From the NCBI GenBank assembly GCA_002396325.1, contig DGXM01000154.1, forward strand, positions 1 to 16,735: a stretch of 16,735 nt of DNA, written 5' to 3'. Every line of letters begins with the position of its first letter. The stretch's first letter is position 1. Shown here in pieces: positions 7,993 to 13,608 of the stretch. This DNA comes from Treponema sp. UBA4232 (GTDB lineage Bacteria; Spirochaetota; Spirochaetia; Treponematales; Treponemataceae). The position numbers and the translations under genes were made by a program. The notes under the pieces are model-generated. The model was not told the DNA's origin and did no database searches. It saw only the letters and a program-made list of their open reading frames with translations.

Positions 7993-8013
7993 ATCCCGAA
8001 TCAAGTTCGGGAT
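7993..8013. repeat. REP-like inverted repeat
   Basis: ATCCCGAA (7993-8000) and TTCGGGAT (8006-8013) pair around the loop TCAAG. Intergenic elements of the form CCCGAA-TCAAG-TTCGGGAT followed by GACA are common in several bacterial groups, which suggests a dispersed genomic repeat. There is no T-tract, so it is not a convincing terminator. Confidence 0.6.
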
Positions 8014-8122
8014 GACAGTGGCATCAGTGTCGGGATGACAGTGGCATCAGTGTCGGGATGACAGTGGCAGCAGTGTCGGAATGACGGTAGCAGCAGTGTC
8101 GTGGTGACGGTGGCGGCAGGGG
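8008..8122. repeat. Five 23-bp tandem repeats, degrading rightwards (VNTR-like)
   Basis: Units start at 8008, 8031, 8054, 8077 and 8100, with a partial sixth (CGGGATGA) at 8123. The core is GGGATGACAGTGGC. Units 1 and 2 are identical, unit 3 differs by one base, and units 4 and 5 are increasingly diverged. The first unit grows out of the right arm of the inverted repeat at 7993-8013. The period is not a multiple of three and there are no spacers. Confidence 0.9.
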
Positions 8123-8202
8123 CGGGATGATGCAGTGCAACGAACTTATCAGGCAGCCCAATGACATAAAAACTGATTTCAGTGCGCAGGTTGAAATACC
8201 TC

Positions 8203-8231
8203 TTGCCCAAACCACTTTCAAAGTGTATACT
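8203..8231 (+). promoter_or_regulatory. Sigma-70-type promoter for rsmI, abutting the start codon
   Basis: TTGCCC (8203-8208), a 17-nt spacer and TATACT (8226-8231) are followed by GTA and then ATG (8235) GTG (8238). A transcript beginning six bases after the -10 box would start at 8238, so translation would be leaderless from GTG 8238, or from ATG 8235 if transcription starts slightly earlier. No Shine-Dalgarno sequence is visible. Confidence 0.5.
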
Positions 8232-8234
8232 GTA

Positions 8235-8990
8235 ATGGTGTCTGAATTATATATTGTCGGGACTCCCATTGGAAACCTTGGGGACATTACGCTCCGTGCA
8301 CTCGAAACATTTAAAGCCGTGGACGTTGTGGCAGCAGAAGACACCAGGCATACGCTTGAACTTCTGACCCACTTCGAAATCCGCAAGCCAATGGTAAGCT
8401 GTCGTTCTCAAAATGAACGGTTTGCCGCCGAAAAAATCATCTCTCTGCTTGACGAAGGCAAAAAAGTGGCCTATGCAAGCGATGCAGGTGAGCCGGGCAT
8501 AAGCGATCCAGGCGCAATTTTGGCGGGACAGGCCAGAGCGGCGGGACACACCGTAATTCCCATTCCGGGCCCAAGCGCCTTTGCAACACTGGTTTCAGTA
8601 GCGGGGGCAGGCGGAAAAACCCTCATTTTCGAAGGATTTCTTTCACCCAAGCCCGGTCGCAGAAGAAGCAGGCTCCGAGAGCTTATGGCAACCGGAGACG
8701 CCGTAGTGGTATACGAAAGCCCGTTCCGCGTGGTGAAACTTCTTACGGACATTGCCGGAATCGACCCCGACCGCAGAATCGTGGTTGGACGCGAGCTTAC
8801 AAAACTGCACGAGGAGATAAACGACGGAAAAGCGTCCGAAATTCTTGCGGATTATTCCTCTCGCAGCAAGGTTTTAGGCGAATTCGCAATTTTCATTTCC
8901 GGCAATAAAAATGTTAAACTTTTAAAAGAAGACTCCGATAATAATAAGGAGGAAGGTTACTATGATGATAGACAAGATTTCAGGGATTAA
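8235..8990 (+). CDS. rsmI: 16S rRNA (cytidine-1402-2'-O)-methyltransferase
   Basis: Methylates the 2'-O of C1402 in the decoding centre of 16S rRNA using S-adenosylmethionine. The 251-residue protein carries the family blocks in order: LYIVGTPIGNLGDITLRAL, AEDTRHT, SDAGEPGISDPG, IPGPSA, EGFLSPKPGRRR, VYESPFRV and GRELTKLHEE. The frame is open 36 codons further upstream, but that part is unlike the family and reaches back to the repeat region, so the start is placed at ATG 8235; GTG 8238 directly after it is equally possible. The last 25 or so residues (after IFISGNKNVKLL) are a charged tail beyond the usual fold. The DNA for that tail carries the flgM promoter, and the last 29 nt overlap the flgM coding region. 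Confidence 0.95.
   Translation: MVSELYIVGTPIGNLGDITLRALETFKAVDVVAAEDTRHTLELLTHFEIRKPMVSCRSQNERFAAEKIISLLDEGKKVAYASDAGEPGISDPGAILAGQARAAGHTVIPIPGPSAFATLVSVAGAGGKTLIFEGFLSPKPGRRRSRLRELMATGDAVVVYESPFRVVKLLTDIAGIDPDRRIVVGRELTKLHEEINDGKASEILADYSSRSKVLGEFAIFISGNKNVKLLKEDSDNNKEEGYYDDRQDFRD
8915..8941 (+). promoter_or_regulatory. Sigma-28 (FliA) promoter for flgM, inside rsmI
   Basis: TAAACTTT (8915-8922), exactly 11 nt, then TCCGATAA (8934-8941). The sigma-28 consensus known from enterics is TAAAGTTT-N11-GCCGATAA, so 14 of 16 defined bases match with ideal spacing. Transcription would begin near 8948, leaving a leader of about 14 nt that still contains GGAGG. Location directly upstream of the sigma-28 antagonist makes the call strong. 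Confidence 0.82.
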
Positions 8991-9249
8991 CCCGCTCAAC
9001 AACTTGCAGAATGTAGAACGCTCCAATGTTGCAGGAAGCTTGAAAGCCGGCGCTGACGAAATCAATGTGTCTGACGAAGCAAAGGAACTGGCAGAAGGAT
9101 ACTACCTGAGCCAGGTCGCCTCGGAAACTCCTGATGTAAGGCAGAGTCTGGTGGAACAGATTAAGCTCAAGATTCAGGATCCGAACTACCTGAGCCCCGC
9201 GACAATCGCAGCAACAGCCGACCGCATCATGAGTGCTTACGGACTGTAA
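8962..9249 (+). CDS. flgM: Anti-sigma-28 factor FlgM
   Basis: Binds and holds the flagellar sigma factor FliA (sigma-28) inactive until the hook-basal body is complete, when FlgM is exported in known systems. The 95-residue protein begins MMIDKISGINPLNNLQNVER, has a polar flexible N-terminal half, and ends in the helical FlgM sigma-binding region: INVSDEAKELAEGYYLSQVA, then VRQSLVEQIKLKIQDPNYLSPATIAATADRIM (shown in two pieces: VRQSLVEQIKLKIQ and ATIAATADRIM). AAGGAGG at 8946-8952 supports ATG 8962; ATG 8965 is less well spaced. It overlaps rsmI by 29 nt and is served both by read-through from rsmI and by its own sigma-28 promoter. An intrinsic terminator follows. No other flagellar gene is in the window. 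Confidence 0.88.
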   Translation: MMIDKISGINPLNNLQNVERSNVAGSLKAGADEINVSDEAKELAEGYYLSQVASETPDVRQSLVEQIKLKIQDPNYLSPATIAATADRIMSAYGL

Positions 9250-9282
9250 TCATCACGCTCCAACAGGGCGAGCTAGAATCGG

Positions 9283-9336
9283 AAGGACTGTCCTTTTAGG
9301 TTGAAAAATCTGAACGAGGGGCAGTCCTTTTTTTTT
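9283..9336 (+). terminator. Rho-independent terminator after flgM
   Basis: AAGGACTGTCC (9283-9293) pairs with GGGCAGTCCTT (9319-9329, one G-T pair) across a 25-nt loop, and a run of nine T (9328-9336) follows. It closes the rsmI-flgM unit 33 nt after the flgM stop codon. Confidence 0.85.
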
Positions 9337-9410
9337 CAGTCAAGAACAAGCCTCAAAATTCCGTTAATAGACTTAGGGGATCCATAGAGCATTCCATGAG
9401 GAGATTGAAG

Positions 9411-10559
9411 ATGTCTGATTTCATATTTAAAATTCAGCCCAATATTGTTCTGGGCTCTTACACCACAAGCCGTCTGGGACAGTACATAAAGGATTACGGC
9501 AGCAAATTCATGGTGATAATCGACCCGATTCTGAAACAGGTTGGCAATGCAGAAAAAGTCACGAAATCACTTGAAGACCGAAAGATCGACTTCTTCACAT
9601 TCGAGGAAATCACATCCGCGGCAGATACACAGGTAATCACCACGGCTCTCACACTCGCACGCCAGGCGCACATCCACGGAATCATCGCAGTAGGTGGTTC
9701 GAAGGCCCTGAACGTCGGAAAAGCCGTTGCAACGCTCTACCACGAAAGCCACGAAATCTACGACTTCATAGACGGAGCAACACCATCCACGGCCCCGCTT
9801 CCATTGATTGTACTTCCAACAACAATCCGGGACTGCTTCATCTTCACTGACCGCACACCGATTGTGGACGCACGTTCTTCAAAAGTCCGTCTTCTGAAGG
9901 GAAACAACGGTCTCTGCAAACTCGCGCTTTTTGACCCGAACATGACCGTCACCCTCACCGAAAACCAGATGGCATCAATGGCAATGGACACCCTGTGCAT
10001 CGCAACCGAAGCCTACCTGAGTCAGAAAGCCACATTCTTCAGCGATATGATTGCAGAAAAATCCGTGGAGCTTTTGAGCTATGCAATAGACGGCTCCCCC
10101 ACTCTCACAATCACCACACCGCAGGAAGTTCTCTACAGTCAGGCAGGATGCATGGCTTCATTGGCAGCGGCCTCAAGCTCAATCGGTGCAGGCTCGCTTA
10201 TTTCAATGTGTGTAAACTCCCGCTTCAAAATCACCAGATCCCTCACAACCGCGATTCTTTTCCCGTACATCATCGAAGATGCGGCTAAATTCCGTAAAGA
10301 CAGAGTGGCGCGTCTTGCCAGAATCCTCAGGGCATCCCCCCTTGACTCAAACGATGACGAGGCGGTGAATGCACTCGCAGAATATGTGAGACAGCACATC
10401 GCAAAAGCGAATCTTCCCGCACGTCTCAAGGATTTGAACGTTACAATAGACCAGCTTGCCCTTTCAGCAGAAGATGCAAACGAAACAGACCTCATCAACA
10501 CATTGCAGAGAAGCATGACCAGTGATGATTTGTTCGACATCATCAAGCAGGCATTCTAA
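9411..10559 (+). CDS. Iron-containing alcohol dehydrogenase-fold protein, metal site lost (probable pseudoenzyme)
   Basis: The 382 residues follow the group III iron-dependent alcohol dehydrogenase fold from end to end, but the active site is degraded. The family metal ligands are one Asp and three His. Here the block reads MAMDTLCIATEAYLS: Asp193 stays, but the first His is Ile197. In the helix normally reading GLVHAMAH the ligand becomes Ile264, and the ligand of the PHG motif becomes Arg276. The nucleotide-binding GGGSxxD is VGGSKALN (Asp to Asn), and PTTxGTGSE is PTTIRDCFI. The frame is intact and well used, so this is a maintained protein rather than a pseudogene; a binding or structural role is likelier than dehydrogenase activity. 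ATG 9411 has AGGAG seven to eight bases upstream; ATG 9396 lacks one. Its stop directly abuts the next gene. I see no confident promoter in 9337-9410. Confidence 0.85.
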   Translation: MSDFIFKIQPNIVLGSYTTSRLGQYIKDYGSKFMVIIDPILKQVGNAEKVTKSLEDRKIDFFTFEEITSAADTQVITTALTLARQAHIHGIIAVGGSKALNVGKAVATLYHESHEIYDFIDGATPSTAPLPLIVLPTTIRDCFIFTDRTPIVDARSSKVRLLKGNNGLCKLALFDPNMTVTLTENQMASMAMDTLCIATEAYLSQKATFFSDMIAEKSVELLSYAIDGSPTLTITTPQEVLYSQAGCMASLAAASSSIGAGSLISMCVNSRFKITRSLTTAILFPYIIEDAAKFRKDRVARLARILRASPLDSNDDEAVNALAEYVRQHIAKANLPARLKDLNVTIDQLALSAEDANETDLINTLQRSMTSDDLFDIIKQAF

Positions 10560-11390
10560 ATGATTGCGCCGGAAAAACTGTTCCAACTAGCCGCTGGACA
10601 AAAAAGGCGCAAACTGGCACTCACTTTCGGAGAGTTGGAAAGAGACATTGCAGGCATAGCGGAACCGGGCACGGCATACAACTTTACCCGCATGACCCGC
10701 AGAGAATACACAAAAGCCGTCACCGAGATTGTGCTTCAAGACCCGAAACTTCCTGAAAGCACAGCCTGTGAATTGAAAAAAATGCTTTCAGACCCGGAAT
10801 TCGACGAACGCAGGGTCTGCAACACGGCGCGCAACGCACTTCTTTCCATAATCGGCACGTTTCCAGCCGAATGGGATTTGGTCATTGCACCGCATAAAGG
10901 CAACGGCAGCACGGAATCAAGGGATTTCTTCCCCGGAGTCTGTGTTTACGCGGAAGACATAAGGGCTCCGTTCAATCTTGGCTCGATTTTCCGCACCGCC
11001 GAGGCAATGGGTTGTGAAAAAGTCTACATTTCCCCTCAATGCACCGACCCGTCACAGGCAAAGGCTGTAAGAAGCGGAATGGGCTGCATCGAAACCATGG
11101 GATACACCCGTCTTTCGCTGGACGAACTCCCCGGAGACACCCCTGTTTTCGCACTTGAAACGGGAGGCACTCCTCTGGAAGATTTCGACTTTCCGGAAAA
11201 GGGCATCGTGATAATCGGCTCGGAAGAACTGGGAGTAAGTCCCGAGGCATTGAAAAGAGCCACGGCGGGAATAGTGACAATTCCGATGACCGGACTCAAG
11301 GCCTCCTTGAACGTGGGAGTTGCATTCGGTATTTTAATGCAGGCATGGACTGATTCCATCCGCAAAAAGGATATAGGCACTTTTAATTAA
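10560..11390 (+). CDS. TrmH/SpoU-family RNA 2'-O-ribose methyltransferase
   Basis: Predicted to methylate a ribose 2'-OH in rRNA or tRNA using S-adenosylmethionine, through a C-terminal trefoil-knot (SPOUT) domain. Motif 1 is AEDIRAPFNLGSIFRTAEAMG with Asn139 and Arg145 (written here in part as NLGSIFRTAEAMG), motif 2 is IVIIGSEELGVSPEAL (about 216-231), and motif 3 is IPMTGLKASLNVGVAFGIL (about 241-259). The first 120 residues are a helical, basic N-terminal region longer than and unlike the usual compact L30e-like substrate-binding domain, so the exact RNA target cannot be named. ATG 10560 begins at the base after the TAA of the dehydrogenase-like gene. There is only a weak AGCAGG upstream, pointing to translational coupling. 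The 3' end, including the TAA, lies within the inverted repeat CACTTTT...AAAAGTG (11378-11400), which lacks a T-tract. Confidence 0.9.
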   Translation: MIAPEKLFQLAAGQKRRKLALTFGELERDIAGIAEPGTAYNFTRMTRREYTKAVTEIVLQDPKLPESTACELKKMLSDPEFDERRVCNTARNALLSIIGTFPAEWDLVIAPHKGNGSTESRDFFPGVCVYAEDIRAPFNLGSIFRTAEAMGCEKVYISPQCTDPSQAKAVRSGMGCIETMGYTRLSLDELPGDTPVFALETGGTPLEDFDFPEKGIVIIGSEELGVSPEALKRATAGIVTIPMTGLKASLNVGVAFGILMQAWTDSIRKKDIGTFN

Positions 11391-11400
11391 AGCAAAAGTG

Positions 11401-11409
11401 TGTTATCAT
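11401..11409 (+). promoter_or_regulatory. Extended -10 promoter candidate for the GHKL-HDOD gene
   Basis: TG (11401-11402), one base, TATCAT (11404-11409) forms an extended -10 element. The matching -35 position (TTTTAA, 11381-11386) is weak. Transcription would start near 11416, giving a leader of about 100 nt that contains the hairpin at 11420-11441. Confidence 0.35.
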
Positions 11410-11419
11410 ATCAAGGCAT

Positions 11420-11441
11420 CTCTAAAAACTTTTTTTTAGAG
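11420..11441 (+). other. AT-rich hairpin in the leader of the GHKL-HDOD gene
   Basis: CTCTAAAAA (11420-11428) and TTTTTAGAG (11433-11441) form a perfect 9-bp stem with loop CTTT. No T-run follows, so it is not an intrinsic terminator for the upstream gene. It could affect mRNA stability or translation. An in-frame ATG at 11452 lies just after it but has no ribosome-binding site. Confidence 0.4.
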
Positions 11442-11514
11442 TCACCCTTTTATGGAAGAAAAAGTGGTTCCAACTCGACTTGGAAAACAATCCGAAAGGA
11501 TTAAGGAAAAAAAT

Positions 11515-13020
11515 ATGGCAGATGCGAAAAGAATTGAAGTTGACATTGCAAAGGTACGTGAAGCTATCCAGTCCGGCATTCCGCTGACAATCACCACTTA
11601 CACACTTCCTCACGAAATGGAAGACTATATGGCTGATGTGCTCAAAGTCTTTCTTACGGAAGTGAAACAGGATCAGATGGTCGAAAGCCTTTCCTACTGT
11701 CTGAAGGAACTGGTCAACAACGGCAAAAAGGCCAACACAAAACGCATCTATTTCGAAGAAAAAGGTCTCGACATCACCAAAAAAGCAGACTATGACGAAG
11801 GCATGAAGACTTTCAAGATGGACACAATCACCAACATAAACTACTATCTTGAAAAGCAGAAGTCCAAGGGTCTGTACATAAAGACGATAATGCAGACCCG
11901 CAACAACAAAATAAAAATCGAAGTCCGAAACAAAGCGGAACTTGCCTACATTGAATACAAACGGATTCACGACAAAATCACCAGAGCGCAGCAGTACAAT
12001 TCCGTAGAGGAAGGACTTGCCCAGCTTCTTGATGATTCGGAGGGTGCAGGTCTCGGTCTTGTGATTATGATTCTGGTCCTCAAAAAAGTTGGACTTACAG
12101 AAGAAAACTACCAGGTGCTGTGCGACAACGGTGAAACAATCACACGCCTGATTCTTCCGTTCAGCGAAAAGATGAAGTCGGATATGGCCACCCTTTCAGA
12201 AAAATTCGTGGCTCTCATAAACGGACTTCCCGAATTCCCGGAAAACATCACGGAAATCAACAGGGTCATAAACGATCCGAACAGCAAGATGAGCGACATT
12301 GCCATGAAGATTTCGAACGATGTTTCTCTCACCGCAGAACTTCTGAAGCTCGTAAACTCTGCCGCATTCGCACTTGCAACTCCCTGTCAGTCAATCGCGG
12401 AAGCAGTCAAACTTGCCGGACTGCGCGGAATCAAAAATCTTCTCTTCTCAATCGGTTCCATGAAATCCCTGGGCGATGAAGATGAGGAAAAAGTCAAGAC
12501 ACTCTGGGACCATGCATACCGCGTGGCCTTCTACTCATACAATCTTGCGCGCAGCTTCTGCCGCGGACCATCCGAGCGAGCCATAATCGATGACAGCTAC
12601 GTGTGCGGTCTTCTTCACGACATGGGAAAAATCATTTTCGAGACAGCACATCCCACCATCATGGAGAAAGTCGGTGAACTCTGCGAAAATTACGGCATAA
12701 GCCCGGGCCTCTTCGAAAGAATGATGGCAGGAGTGAACCACAGTGAAATAGGTGCGAAAATCGCCGAAAAATGGAATTTCCCTCCGGTAATTTCAAATGT
12801 AATCCGGTATCATCACGAACCCAACGAAGCTCCCGATGAACAGAAAAAACTTGCAAGCATCATTTATATGGCAGATTTGCTGGCCCACGATCAGGACGGC
12901 TCGGCGGGATATTTCCAGGGCGACACGGAAATCATGCAGCAATTCAGCATCCAGTCCGAAGAGGATTTCAACAATCTGAGCGACAAACTGAACAAAGCGT
13001 TCCGGCGTGAAAAAAGATAA
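11515..13020 (+). CDS. GHKL-type ATPase domain fused to an HDOD domain
   Basis: A 501-residue cytoplasmic two-domain signalling protein. Residues 40-215 look like a histidine-kinase-type ATPase: an N-box-like LKELVNNGKKAN (Glu65, Asn69) and a glycine-rich DDSEGAGLGLVI (173-184). The middle motif normally DxGxG is replaced by IEVRNKAEL, and no phosphoacceptor histidine domain precedes it. Residues 230-460 are an HDOD domain (INGLPEFPENITEI through IRYHHEP). Unlike many HDOD proteins it keeps candidate metal ligands: His333, His368-Asp369 (LLHDMGK), His409 and His433-His434, so hydrolase activity is possible. ATG 11515 is chosen because AAGGA lies seven bases upstream; an in-frame ATG at 11452 would add 21 charged residues without a ribosome-binding site. 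It is followed 26 nt later by luxS. HDOD proteins often act in signalling or regulation; the target here is unknown. Confidence 0.87.
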   Translation: MADAKRIEVDIAKVREAIQSGIPLTITTYTLPHEMEDYMADVLKVFLTEVKQDQMVESLSYCLKELVNNGKKANTKRIYFEEKGLDITKKADYDEGMKTFKMDTITNINYYLEKQKSKGLYIKTIMQTRNNKIKIEVRNKAELAYIEYKRIHDKITRAQQYNSVEEGLAQLLDDSEGAGLGLVIMILVLKKVGLTEENYQVLCDNGETITRLILPFSEKMKSDMATLSEKFVALINGLPEFPENITEINRVINDPNSKMSDIAMKISNDVSLTAELLKLVNSAAFALATPCQSIAEAVKLAGLRGIKNLLFSIGSMKSLGDEDEEKVKTLWDHAYRVAFYSYNLARSFCRGPSERAIIDDSYVCGLLHDMGKIIFETAHPTIMEKVGELCENYGISPGLFERMMAGVNHSEIGAKIAEKWNFPPVISNVIRYHHEPNEAPDEQKKLASIIYMADLLAHDQDGSAGYFQGDTEIMQQFSIQSEEDFNNLSDKLNKAFRREKR

Positions 13021-13046
13021 TGGCACAAAAATTTCAGGAGGATTCC

Positions 13047-13529
13047 ATGAGTGAATCAGAAAAAAAATACAATGTGGACAGTTTCAATCTGGACCACACA
13101 AAAGTCACAGCCCCCTTCGTGCGCCTCGCCTCAAAGAAGCAGGGAGAAAAGGGAGATGTGGTGAGTAAATTCGACATCCGCTTCTGCCAGCCGAACAAAG
13201 AGTTTATGCCGACCGGAGCGATTCATACGCTGGAACACCTTACCGCAGAATACATCCGTGACGAAATGCCGGGCGTAATCGATTTCAGTCCGATGGGATG
13301 CCGCACAGGATTTTACTTCACCGTCTGGGGAGATGTTGACGAAGCCTACATCGCAGAGCATCTTTTGAACGTGCTCAAAAAAGTCGCAGTATGGGACAAG
13401 CCGATTCCCGCCGCAACCGAAAAAGAATGCGGCAATTACCGCGACCACGATCTTGAGGGCGCAAAAATGTACGCAAAGAAATGGGTTGACGGAATCACTG
13501 CAAGCGGTTGGAACTGCTACAAAAACTAA
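13047..13529 (+). CDS. luxS: S-ribosylhomocysteine lyase (AI-2 synthase)
   Basis: Cleaves S-ribosylhomocysteine to homocysteine and 4,5-dihydroxy-2,3-pentanedione, the precursor of autoinducer 2; this is a step of the activated methyl cycle. The 160 residues match the usual family length. The metal-binding motif AIHTLEHLTAEYIRD gives His60 and His64, and ECGNYRDHDL gives the third ligand Cys128. The catalytic Cys85 sits in SPMGCRTGFY. An in-frame ATG at 13020 overlaps the stop of the upstream gene, but AGGAGG five bases before ATG 13047 and the family N-terminus decide for the shorter form. It is in an apparent operon with the GHKL-HDOD gene. The usual preceding enzyme (Pfs nucleosidase) is not in the window. 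No SAM or SAH riboswitch is visible upstream, and a two-part hairpin follows the stop codon. Confidence 0.97.
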   Translation: MSESEKKYNVDSFNLDHTKVTAPFVRLASKKQGEKGDVVSKFDIRFCQPNKEFMPTGAIHTLEHLTAEYIRDEMPGVIDFSPMGCRTGFYFTVWGDVDEAYIAEHLLNVLKKVAVWDKPIPAATEKECGNYRDHDLEGAKMYAKKWVDGITASGWNCYKN

Positions 13530-13535
13530 ACATAA

Positions 13536-13573
13536 AAGTGCATTGCTGAAACCCTATTTTCAGACGTGCACTT
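13536..13573 (+). other. Two-part hairpin after luxS
   Basis: AAGTGCA (13536-13542) pairs with TGCACTT (13567-13573). Inside, after a 3x3 internal loop, CTGAAA (13546-13551) pairs with TTTCAG (13558-13563) around a 6-nt loop. A run of A, not T, follows on the plus strand, so it is not a standard intrinsic terminator. It may stabilise or process the luxS 3' end, or separate it from the next gene. Confidence 0.55.
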
Positions 13574-13608
13574 AAAAAATTCACAACAAAGGATCTGCAC
13601 AAAAAAAC

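Larger units (their letters stand above)
7811..8234. other. 424-bp divergent intergenic region between ftsK and rsmI
   Basis: From left to right it holds the imperfect palindrome GCCGAATCGGC (7837-7847) in the ftsK leader, a 15-bp dyad (7865-7879), an AT-rich stretch without recognisable genes, a REP-like inverted repeat (7993-8013), five 23-bp tandem units (8008-8122) and the rsmI promoter (8203-8231). Open frames across it begin within repeat DNA and look like no protein. I found no RNA gene; a small RNA from the AT-rich middle cannot be excluded by eye. Confidence 0.6.

Noticed and set aside
7993..8013. Intrinsic terminator
   Set aside because: The stem has no following T-tract on either strand and no gene ends there.
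8008..8122. Possible CRISPR array
   Set aside because: The 23-bp units are directly contiguous with no spacers, and no cas gene is present.
8127..8234. Longer start for rsmI
   Set aside because: The 36 extra residues do not resemble the family, begin next to repeat DNA and lie upstream of the predicted transcription start.
11378..11400. Terminator for the methyltransferase gene
   Set aside because: CACTTTT/AAAAGTG pair across the stop codon, but no T-run follows; it may be chance in AT-rich DNA.
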